Assembly: GCF_025403485.1 (NCBI RefSeq)
Contig: NZ_CP099966.1
Span: forward strand, 3,001,001-3,065,000
DNA: 64,000 bases
Direction: 5' to 3'
DNA from: Chryseobacterium paludis
GTDB taxonomy: Bacteria; Bacteroidota; Bacteroidia; Flavobacteriales; Weeksellaceae
Part shown: positions 51,527 to 59,490 of the stretch, piece after piece
Layout: every line of letters starts with the position of its first letter
How positions within the stretch are numbered: the stretch's first letter is position 1
Notes under the pieces: model-generated
Database searches by the model: none
What the model saw: the letters and a program-made list of their open reading frames with translations, nothing else
What the model was told of the DNA's origin: nothing
Program-made: the position numbers and the translations under genes

Positions 51527-53872
51527 ATGAACAGAAAAGAATTTTTAGCAAAGTCAGGGCTTTTATTAGCAGGTCTTGGAACTTCAAGTGTTTTACATCC
51601 TTCAATTTTAAAAGCATTAGCTATTGAACCTGCTGCTTTATCTACATTTTATGATGCCGAACATGTCGTTATTTTGATGCAGGAAAATCGTTCATTTGAC
51701 CATGCTTTTGGTTCATTAAAGGGTGTAAGGGGATTTCTTGATAAAAAAGCTTTCGTAAAACAGGATGGACATTCTGTTTTCTTTCAGAAGGGTAATGATG
51801 GAAAATATGCTTCCCCTGCCCGTTTGGATCTAAGAAACACAAAATCTACATGGATGAGCTCACTACCACATTCGTGGTCGGATCAACAAAAGGCTTTTAA
51901 TAAAGGAAAATATGACCAATGGTTACAATCAAAAGCTTCAGGAAATAAAGATTATAAAAATATCCCACTTACTTTGGGATATTATAATCGTGAGGATCTC
52001 CCGTTTTATTATCAGTTGGCAGATGCGTTTACGATATTTGATCAATATTTCTGTTCTTCCCTTACGGGTACTACTCCGAACAGACTTTTTCATTGGTCGG
52101 GAACTCTTAGAGAGCAGCAAAATGGTAAAGTAAAAGCTAATGTCTATAATGAAAATATAGATTATGATAAAAACCATCAGGCAAGATGGAAAAGTTTTCC
52201 GGAAATATTAGAAGAACAAAATGTCTCATGGAAAATATATCAGAATGAAATCAGTCTGCCAAAAGGAATGTCCGGAGAACAGGAAGCATGGCTGAGTAAT
52301 TTTACAGATAATCCTATAGAATGGTTTTCAGCATTTAATGTAAAGTTTTCCGAAGGATATTATAAAAATATTCCAAATGTTATTAATTATCTGAAGCAGG
52401 AAATTGAAAAGAATCCCAGCCATAAAGAAAGATTAGAAGATCTGATCACAGAGCTTCAGGAAGATCTGGTTAAATATCATCCGGATAATTATTCAAAATT
52501 ATCTCAAAAAGAAAAAAACCTCCATGAAAAAGCATTTACAACCAATTCCGGAGATCCCAATTTTTGGAATTTAGAAATTGGAAATGATGAACATGGTGAA
52601 AGATTGGTAGTACCAAAAGGAGATGTACTATTTCAGTTCCGCAAAGATGTTGAGGAGAAAAAACTGCCACTGGTTTCATGGCTTGTAGCTCCAGAACATT
52701 TTTCCGATCATCCCGGATCACCATGGTATGGAGCGTGGTATATTTCAGAAGTTTTAAATATTCTTACCAAGGATCCTGAAACGTGGAAGAAAACCATTTT
52801 TATTATCAATTATGACGAAAATGATGGATATTTTGATCATGTTTTACCTTTTGCTCCACCATTAAATCCAAGTCAACCTGTCGATATGAATGGAAAAGAA
52901 GGGGTAGATTATGTCAACAAAAATCAAGACTACATGGCTGACCGTAAATTAAAAGACCATGAGCGTATTGAAGGAACAGTTGGTCTGGGTTATAGAGTTC
53001 CTATGATCATTGCATCTCCATGGACGAAAGGGGGATTTGTAAACTCAGAAGTTTCAGATCATACTTCTGTCTTACAGTTTCTGGAAAAATTTATTAATAA
53101 AAAATTAAATAAAAATGCCACAGTAGAAAACATTAGTGATTGGAGGCGGGCAATTTGTGGAGATTTAACTTCAGCTTTTAATTCTTCAAATATTAAAGCA
53201 CCACAGATGGATTATTTAAATCAAAAAGAATATGCAAAAACCATCAATGCGGCCAAAAACAAACCTGTTCCAAATTTGAAGTGGCATTCAGAAAATGAGC
53301 TAAACAGCAGTTTATTGGAAATTCAGGAAAGAGGAACAAGACCTTCCAATGCATTACCGTACAACTTTATTGTTAATCTAGATGGTGATCAAATTAAAAT
53401 GCAGAACTTGAGGGAAACCGGAATTCCTTTATTGATCTATGACAGATCAAAACTAGATAGTGAAAGCTATTACTTTTCATATGCTCTTTATTCAAAACAG
53501 GAATTATCACATTCTTTAAATCTGGATCACTATAATTACGAAGTTTTTGGTCCAAATGGTTTTTATAGAAATTTTAAAGGAGATCAACAACCTGGATTTG
53601 AAATACATTTATTAAATGATACGAGGAATAATGAAGTTCAGTTACTTTTCAAAAAACATATAAAAGAAAGTATTTCTGTTATAATAAATGATATGTACGA
53701 GAAGAATCAAAGAAAAATTACTTTAAACAAAGCTCAGGAAACGATCATCATAAATCTTAATAAAAATAAAGGCTGGTATGACTTGAAAATAACCGAAAAT
53801 GATCATATCTGGCAATTTTCGGGCAGAATAGAAACAGGAAAAACATCGATCTCTGATCCTCATTGGATGTAA
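51527..53872 (+). CDS. Phosphocholine-specific phospholipase C
   Basis: A 781-residue member of the bacterial phospholipase C/acid phosphatase superfamily. The signature QENRSFDHAFG is at residues 52-62. GTTPNRLFHWSG, APEHFSDHPGSPWYGAWY and NYDENDGYFDH are the other metal- and substrate-binding blocks. The C terminus has two small beta domains. The N terminus, NRKEFLAKSG, is Tat-like but has Arg-Lys instead of Arg-Arg. It cleaves phosphatidylcholine or sphingomyelin-type headgroups in characterised relatives. Ends at a strong terminator. Confidence 0.9.
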   Translation: MNRKEFLAKSGLLLAGLGTSSVLHPSILKALAIEPAALSTFYDAEHVVILMQENRSFDHAFGSLKGVRGFLDKKAFVKQDGHSVFFQKGNDGKYASPARLDLRNTKSTWMSSLPHSWSDQQKAFNKGKYDQWLQSKASGNKDYKNIPLTLGYYNREDLPFYYQLADAFTIFDQYFCSSLTGTTPNRLFHWSGTLREQQNGKVKANVYNENIDYDKNHQARWKSFPEILEEQNVSWKIYQNEISLPKGMSGEQEAWLSNFTDNPIEWFSAFNVKFSEGYYKNIPNVINYLKQEIEKNPSHKERLEDLITELQEDLVKYHPDNYSKLSQKEKNLHEKAFTTNSGDPNFWNLEIGNDEHGERLVVPKGDVLFQFRKDVEEKKLPLVSWLVAPEHFSDHPGSPWYGAWYISEVLNILTKDPETWKKTIFIINYDENDGYFDHVLPFAPPLNPSQPVDMNGKEGVDYVNKNQDYMADRKLKDHERIEGTVGLGYRVPMIIASPWTKGGFVNSEVSDHTSVLQFLEKFINKKLNKNATVENISDWRRAICGDLTSAFNSSNIKAPQMDYLNQKEYAKTINAAKNKPVPNLKWHSENELNSSLLEIQERGTRPSNALPYNFIVNLDGDQIKMQNLRETGIPLLIYDRSKLDSESYYFSYALYSKQELSHSLNLDHYNYEVFGPNGFYRNFKGDQQPGFEIHLLNDTRNNEVQLLFKKHIKESISVIINDMYEKNQRKITLNKAQETIIINLNKNKGWYDLKITENDHIWQFSGRIETGKTSISDPHWM

Positions 53873-53895
53873 TAATATACATTTAAATAAAACTT

Positions 53896-53922
53896 AAGCC
53901 TTACCTTATTTGTGTAAGGCTT
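53896..53922 (+). terminator. Terminator after the phospholipase C gene
   Basis: AAGCCTTAC / GTAAGGCTT, a perfect 9-bp stem with a 9-base loop and a T-run. It closes the SusCD-PLC unit and isolates the next cluster. Confidence 0.85.
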
Positions 53923-54146
53923 TTTTGTGCGCTACCAAATAATTTTCGTTCTTACATAGATCAAATAATAAAAATTTAGGCATTATTCTTGATGCCATTA
54001 AAATATTAAATCCAAGCTATGTGAGTAAATATATACTATGCAACGCATACTGGAAAGTAAATTGCTGTAATTATTAAAAAATTAAAATTTTCATTGTTTA
54101 TCTTAATTTCACTAACTTCACTTAAAATTAACTATAACTAACTATC

Positions 54147-54725
54147 ATGAAAAAATTTAAGTTTACATTATCACTTGCTTTAATTGCCCTTGCAATTTCG
54201 GCTAATTTAAGTGCACAAGACACTAACACTGACAATCACACCATCTCGGTTACGATTCCCGAAGTTGCGCTAGTAGATATTGAGCCTGCAGCTACAAAAA
54301 ACATTACTTTAGGTTTTACGGCTCCAACAGAAGCAGGGTTACCAATCATTCCGTCCACTTCAAATAATACACTTTGGTTAAACTATTCCTCAATTAAATC
54401 AGTTGCAGATGCTACCCGTAATGTTTCTGTAAAATTAAATGCCATAATTCCAGGAATAGACATCCATGTTACAGCTGCTGCTGCTGCTGGAGCAGGTGCC
54501 GGAACATTAGGGACACCATCAGCACAATTAACTTTGAGTGCAGCAGATCAAACAATTATTTCAGGCATTGGCAGTGCGTATACAGGAGATGGAGCTAACA
54601 ACGGACATAATCTCACCTATGCTTTAGCAGCCGGAAGTGGTCCTGGTGGAGTTGCAAATTATGCTGATCTTCAAGCAACAGCTACGGCTGTCGCTACAGT
54701 GACCTATACCATTTCGGATAATTAG
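54147..54725 (+). CDS. Gly/Ala-rich exported protein, candidate fibre subunit A
   Basis: A 192-residue protein with a clear signal peptide (residues 1-23, ending SANLSAQ). The mature protein is beta-rich with no Cys. It has TIPEVALVDIEPA near the start, an Ala/Gly block AAAAAGAGAGTLGTPSAQLT, then ISGIGSAYTGDGANNGHNL, and ends in the alternating strand VATVTYTISDN. The same blocks occur in the 175-residue protein of this cluster, so the two are paralogs. Size, signal, beta content and C-terminal hydrophobic strand are like chaperone-usher pilins, but no family match is recognised. First gene of the cluster; no clear promoter box. Confidence 0.6.
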   Translation: MKKFKFTLSLALIALAISANLSAQDTNTDNHTISVTIPEVALVDIEPAATKNITLGFTAPTEAGLPIIPSTSNNTLWLNYSSIKSVADATRNVSVKLNAIIPGIDIHVTAAAAAGAGAGTLGTPSAQLTLSAADQTIISGIGSAYTGDGANNGHNLTYALAAGSGPGGVANYADLQATATAVATVTYTISDN

Positions 54726-54824
54726 AAGCTAAAAATCTTATATAATTTTAGTAAGAAGAGATCATACAGATTATTTCTTCTTACTATTTTGTTGCCGTGT
54801 TTTAATCTCAAACTTTACATAATT

Positions 54825-55625
54825 ATGATAAAGCGTATTTTCATTTTTACATATCTTCTTTTACCACTTGTATTTTTACACGCGAGTATTGTAATTCTTA
54901 ATGGTCTTACTCATAACTATAAAGTAGAAAACGGGCAGGTTTATAAAGGAAAAATTGCAATAGAAAATACAGATAATAAACCTCAGAGCATAAAAATATT
55001 CTTACAGGATTTTACCTATCAGGCAAATGGAACTATAAGTTATACTGCACCCCATACGAATGAGAAGACCAATTCGGATTGGATCAAACTTAATACGAAT
55101 TACCTTAGTCTAAAAGCCAAAGAAAAAACAGAGGTATATTATGAGATTACTGTACCTGACCAAATTTCCGAGGCTGGCAGCTACTGGAGTGTCATCATCG
55201 TAGAACCAGTAGATGATATAAAACCAAGTAATAATAGTGCAGGAGTCAATATAACGTCTATTGTTCGGTATGCCATTCAGGTGATTACCGATTATGATTC
55301 TGAGAAGTTAAGACCTGACCTTAAATTCGAAACAGTGAAAATTGACAAGGAAGAAGGTAAACAATTATTAAAAATTGCAATTGCTAATAAAGGGAAAATT
55401 TATTGCAAACCAACAGCATCTATTGAGATATATAATAGAAAAAATGGACAAAAAATAGGCAATTTTTCAAGCCAGGCGATGGGATTATTACCAAGCACAT
55501 CGAAATCCTTTTACATTGATATCAGTAAAGTTCCACCTGATAAATATAATGCCGTCGTCATCGCAACAGATGAAGACGAAAATGCTTTCGCCCTCAATGT
55601 GGAACTAGAAGTAAAAAATGATTAA
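54825..55625 (+). CDS. PapD-like periplasmic chaperone candidate
   Basis: A 266-residue protein; the start at 54825 gives a signal peptide (residues 1-20). Two Ig-like halves: about 21-156 and 162-264. The first has KGKIAIENTDNKPQSIKIFL, like strand B-C of PapD or DUF916 domains, WIKLNTNYLSLKAKEKTEVYY and EAGSYWSVIIVEP, and then VNITSIVRYAIQVI, resembling the G1 strand that donates to pilin subunits. Its stop overlaps the next ATG by 8 bases. The assignment as chaperone is by domain layout and position, not by a firm family match. Confidence 0.55.
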   Translation: MIKRIFIFTYLLLPLVFLHASIVILNGLTHNYKVENGQVYKGKIAIENTDNKPQSIKIFLQDFTYQANGTISYTAPHTNEKTNSDWIKLNTNYLSLKAKEKTEVYYEITVPDQISEAGSYWSVIIVEPVDDIKPSNNSAGVNITSIVRYAIQVITDYDSEKLRPDLKFETVKIDKEEGKQLLKIAIANKGKIYCKPTASIEIYNRKNGQKIGNFSSQAMGLLPSTSKSFYIDISKVPPDKYNAVVIATDEDENAFALNVELEVKND

Positions 55626-58374
55626 AATTTGGGCTTTATATCTCTTCATACTCCTCCCAGTACTTACTTTTTCTCAAAAACAACCTAAAGAATTTGTCAG
55701 CAAAAAAGATAGTCTACTTCCGGGAACGGCTACTTCTGTTTCGTTTACTTTAGAAAATAAAACTTTAATAAACAAGACTTATGATATTCGTATTGAAACT
55801 TCCAATCCATATATCAGACCTATTTTAAATAGAAATGAATTGACAATCCCTGCGGAAGAAAATACGGTGTACATTGTTCCTTTAAGAATTGCAACTGAAA
55901 CTCCAAAAGGAGTATATAATGTAAGATTATATGGAACAGAAAAAAGTGATGGTGAACAATTCATCAAAACACTGGAAATAGAAGTTGTTGGAAATAGAAA
56001 ACTTTCCCTTACCGCAATAAATTCTCCAGAGTTTGTAAAAGCAGGTGAAACCATTACCTCTTCTTTTTTATTAAAAAATAGTGGAAATGTAGCCGAGAAG
56101 CTCATACTGGAAAGTAAAAATGCTGTTGTGGATCATGAAGCTTCCTTACTTTTACCACCCGGTGAAACTAAAATAATTAACATCGCTAAAAATACAAATC
56201 CTGATTTGGGAAAAAATGAATATCAAAATCTCAATCTTTCTGTATATTCAATAGACAATCCCAAGGAAAATCAAACCGCTTATAGCAGTACCAAAATTAT
56301 TTCTGTTAAACCTACTGAAGACGATATATATCACCGGTTACCTGTTTCAGCTTCTTTAGCTTTTATAGGAATGAAGAACAGAGGGATTTATCATGATGGT
56401 TTTCAAGGAGAATTATATGGTAAAGGTACCCTAGATAAAGAAAATAAAGGAATACTAGAATTCCATGCAGTATCTTCGAATCCTGTTGAATTTAACTCTT
56501 TTACCCAATATGAAGAATATTTTATTAATTACAGGCGTGATAATCTCTTTGCTCATTTGGGAGATAAAACTTATTCTTCATCTTATCTTACAGAGTTTGC
56601 CAGATATGGCCGTGGTGTAGAATTACAGTATAATTTCAAAAAAATAAGTATTGGTGGCTTTTATAACCATCCAAGATTTTTCCGTGATATTAAAGATGAA
56701 TTTAATGTTTATTCAAAATTTAAAATCAATAAAGAATCAGAAATTACAGCAGGATATTTATATAAAATACCAAGAACCGGAGACGTCAAATTAAGTTTAA
56801 ATGATGTCAGATTAGATTCTAATGCTCATCTTCCTTATGTAACAGGGAAATTCAAACTTGATAAGCATCTGGATGTATCCGGAGAACTGGCCTACAGCAA
56901 AACAGATAATACAGACGGTACTGCTTACATGGTACAGGTTTTGGCTAGCTATGAAAAGTTTAACGGAAATATCATGTATATGAGAGCGAGTCCTCAATTT
57001 TCCGGATATTTCACAAATACAAGTACTTTCAACGGGAATTTGCAGTATAAGGTATCAAGAAGGCTCAGTGTATTTGGAAACTATGTACAGGATGCAAGAA
57101 ATTTTCAAAGAGATACTCTATTTTTAGCCGCGCCTTACAGGAAATTCTTTCAGTATGGTATCAACTACAAATACATGAAGACTGGTACTATAATGCTTTA
57201 TAATGGATATCAAAGATATCAGGATCGTTTGGAACCAAGGCAATTTGATTATTATGAGAGATTTTTCAGGGTAAGCATCGACCAACAAATTGGTATTTTT
57301 CAGGTAAACCTTCAGGGGCAATTCGGAAAAACAGAAAATTATCTTAGTGAATTTAGCGGAAATTCCAGTTTTTATACTTTTAATTTAGGTTTTGAAAAAT
57401 TTAAAACTTCCTTTAATGTATTTGGAAGCTATGCTGTAACTTCTCGTTATCAGCTACAAAATCAAGATCAATTTTATTATGGTGCCCGTATTATCAGCCG
57501 GTTTTCTTCAAAAACTGATCTTAGCATTTTTTACCAGAACAATTATATTCCAGAAGAATATTTTACCGATCGAAATCTTTTTGAAGTTCTTTTTCATCAA
57601 CGGATCTTTCCCGGACATGAATTAGATGCCTCTGGACGGTACGCTTTACAACGGGGAGAGCTAGGAAACAAAGATTTTATATTCTCAGTTCGCTATACTT
57701 GGCGTCTGAATGTTCCAGTTCAAAAAACAGCTGAATACACTACTTTATCAGGAAACATAGGTAATCTTGGTGTAAAAAAAACAGAGGGCATAAGACTTAT
57801 GATGGGGAACTATCTTTCTATGACTGATAAAAATGGCAATTATATATTTAAAAATGTAACCCCAGGAGATTACATAATAGAAATAGATCGATCAACAACA
57901 GGGATAAACGACATTGCTGATATTAGTATTCCTGCATCGGTATTGCTGACCAATAAGGAGAATATTTTTAACTTCGGATTGACGACTGCCGCAAACATTC
58001 AGGGACATATTGAATTGACAGAAAATCAGGAAAGCAATCAATTCAGTTTTGCTCATTTTCAACCTAAAAAGGAAAAAAAGAAGCGGGAAAGCATTATAAT
58101 AGAAGCATCAAATGGAGAACAGACTTATCGTAAAATAGGATTTATAGGTGAGAATTTCGATTTTACTTATTTACGACCGGGAGACTGGACTGTAAAGATA
58201 TATCGTAATGGATTGGATAGACGTTTCAAAATTTCAATGGACACTTTTCGTTTTGCCTTAAAAGCTTCTGAAACTAAAAAGTTAACCATTAATGTTATGA
58301 AACAACAAACTGAAGTAAAATATCAGCAGGAAAGTATTAAAGTAGGCTATAATGAAATAAAAAAACAAAAATGA
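55618..58374 (+). CDS. Usher-like outer-membrane barrel protein
   Basis: A 918-residue exported protein. Signal peptide 1-20; two Ig-like (NEW3-type) domains at about 25-125 and 130-232; a long alternating-strand region at about 240-705 that reads as a beta-barrel; then a domain from 708 with SGNIGNLGVKKTEG, SMTDKNGNYIFKNVTPGDY and, from about 785, FGLTTAANIQGHIEL, which resembles the C-terminal domains of chaperone-usher ushers or SdrD/CnaB-like folds. A last beta domain (FDFTYLRPGDWTVKIY) follows. It has no visible plug inserted within the barrel, unlike classical ushers. It is coupled to both neighbours by overlaps. Confidence 0.55.
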   Translation: MIKIWALYLFILLPVLTFSQKQPKEFVSKKDSLLPGTATSVSFTLENKTLINKTYDIRIETSNPYIRPILNRNELTIPAEENTVYIVPLRIATETPKGVYNVRLYGTEKSDGEQFIKTLEIEVVGNRKLSLTAINSPEFVKAGETITSSFLLKNSGNVAEKLILESKNAVVDHEASLLLPPGETKIINIAKNTNPDLGKNEYQNLNLSVYSIDNPKENQTAYSSTKIISVKPTEDDIYHRLPVSASLAFIGMKNRGIYHDGFQGELYGKGTLDKENKGILEFHAVSSNPVEFNSFTQYEEYFINYRRDNLFAHLGDKTYSSSYLTEFARYGRGVELQYNFKKISIGGFYNHPRFFRDIKDEFNVYSKFKINKESEITAGYLYKIPRTGDVKLSLNDVRLDSNAHLPYVTGKFKLDKHLDVSGELAYSKTDNTDGTAYMVQVLASYEKFNGNIMYMRASPQFSGYFTNTSTFNGNLQYKVSRRLSVFGNYVQDARNFQRDTLFLAAPYRKFFQYGINYKYMKTGTIMLYNGYQRYQDRLEPRQFDYYERFFRVSIDQQIGIFQVNLQGQFGKTENYLSEFSGNSSFYTFNLGFEKFKTSFNVFGSYAVTSRYQLQNQDQFYYGARIISRFSSKTDLSIFYQNNYIPEEYFTDRNLFEVLFHQRIFPGHELDASGRYALQRGELGNKDFIFSVRYTWRLNVPVQKTAEYTTLSGNIGNLGVKKTEGIRLMMGNYLSMTDKNGNYIFKNVTPGDYIIEIDRSTTGINDIADISIPASVLLTNKENIFNFGLTTAANIQGHIELTENQESNQFSFAHFQPKKEKKKRESIIIEASNGEQTYRKIGFIGENFDFTYLRPGDWTVKIYRNGLDRRFKISMDTFRFALKASETKKLTINVMKQQTEVKYQQESIKVGYNEIKKQK

Positions 58375-58898
58375 GATCAGTTGTTCCCCACATATTATCT
58401 ATAATTTTCTGTATACTATCCGGTAAACTGTTTTCACAAATTAATGTTGCGACTACATTACCCATTGTCACTTTATTGGATATAGAACCTACAGGCAATA
58501 TTGTTTTAAGCTTCGTTGCTCCCACCCAGGCAGGATTATCTATAGTAAATCCTGCGGTCAATACAACCAAATGGATTAATTATACTTCTGCGATAGCATC
58601 AGGAGGCGCTACAAGAAGAGTTACTGCGTCAGTTAATCAGGTCATTCCTGGTATCAACATCAGATTACAGGCTGCTGCAGCTTCAGGTGCAGGCGGTGGC
58701 ACTTTGGGAACTCCTTCGGCTCAGGTTACACTTACAACGACACCGATTACTATAATCAGTGGAATTGGTGGAGCATTTACAGGAAATGGAGCTAATAATG
58801 GTCATAGGCTTACCATTACCTTAGTGACTAATACATATGCCAACCTATCAGCTCGTACCAATACACCAGTCGTTATCACCTATACGATCACCGAATAA
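58371..58898 (+). CDS. Gly/Ala-rich exported protein, candidate fibre subunit B
   Basis: A 175-residue paralog of the 192-residue subunit A. Signal peptide about 1-24. Conserved blocks: LLDIEPTGNIVLSF, INYTSAI, AAAASGAGGGTLGTPSAQ, IISGIGGAFTGNGANNGHRL, and the end strand VVITYTITE. Its start overlaps the usher-like stop (ATGA), so translation is coupled. Paralogs on both sides of the chaperone/usher genes suggest a major and a minor subunit. Confidence 0.6.
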   Translation: MRSVVPHILSIIFCILSGKLFSQINVATTLPIVTLLDIEPTGNIVLSFVAPTQAGLSIVNPAVNTTKWINYTSAIASGGATRRVTASVNQVIPGINIRLQAAAASGAGGGTLGTPSAQVTLTTTPITIISGIGGAFTGNGANNGHRLTITLVTNTYANLSARTNTPVVITYTITE

Positions 58899-58899
58899 A

Positions 58900-59436
58900 A
58901 TGAATGAAATGAAATATAATAATGATTTTTTGAAAAAAAAGATTTCTTTTATAAATAATATATCTATTTTCTTCTTGATACTGGCAGGTGGCTTTTGTAA
59001 AGGACAATCATTAACTGTAGGAGGAAGTAACTGGACAGTAAGTATTCCATCTATAACCGAAGCAGGAAGCAATTATGCAGGTAGTTATGAAAGTGCAGCC
59101 AATCAAATTCTATTGGCAGCAAGTGTTCCTTTGCTGCTGGGCAGTGCAAAGGTATCTGTACATTACATAGCAAATCCAACATGGAACAGTTCCTTAGGGC
59201 TAAATATTAAAAGAACAGGAAATGGCACCACCGTTTGTTTATTATGTACTATAACTGGAGGAATTACTTATCAGGCTCTAACAATTACTGATGTAGAATT
59301 ATTTAGAATTGCAGCAGTACTAGCACTCGCATCTTATAGTAATATTCCTATACAATTACAGCTAACAGGTGTATCAGTAACAGTACCTGCGGCGGCTTAT
59401 GGCAGTAGGGTGGTTTTTACTATAGGTTCTCTTTAA
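58900..59436 (+). CDS. Third small exported protein of the usher-like cluster
   Basis: The start at 58900 gives a 178-residue protein; the longer frame from 58837 lies within the previous gene and is rejected. It has a signal (INNISIFFLILAGGFCKGQ) and a beta-rich mature part of about 140 residues ending VVFTIGSL. It is not clearly similar to subunits A and B; a Cys pair (CLLC) is notable. It may be a tip or anchor component. Ends at a terminator. Confidence 0.55.
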   Translation: MNEMKYNNDFLKKKISFINNISIFFLILAGGFCKGQSLTVGGSNWTVSIPSITEAGSNYAGSYESAANQILLAASVPLLLGSAKVSVHYIANPTWNSSLGLNIKRTGNGTTVCLLCTITGGITYQALTITDVELFRIAAVLALASYSNIPIQLQLTGVSVTVPAAAYGSRVVFTIGSL

Positions 59437-59445
59437 TCTTAAAAT

Positions 59446-59475
59446 GAAAACCTCAATCTTATCGAATGAGGTTTT
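59446..59475. terminator. Terminator closing the usher-like cluster
   Basis: AAAACCTCA pairs with TGAGGTTTT over an 11-base loop, with T-runs in both directions. It separates the cluster from the convergent SusD-like gene. Confidence 0.8.
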
Positions 59476-59490
59476 GCATATTTTATATTT

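Noticed and set aside
58837..58899. Extended start for the third small protein of the usher-like cluster
   Set aside because: The extension lies within the end of the preceding gene and would hide the signal peptide.
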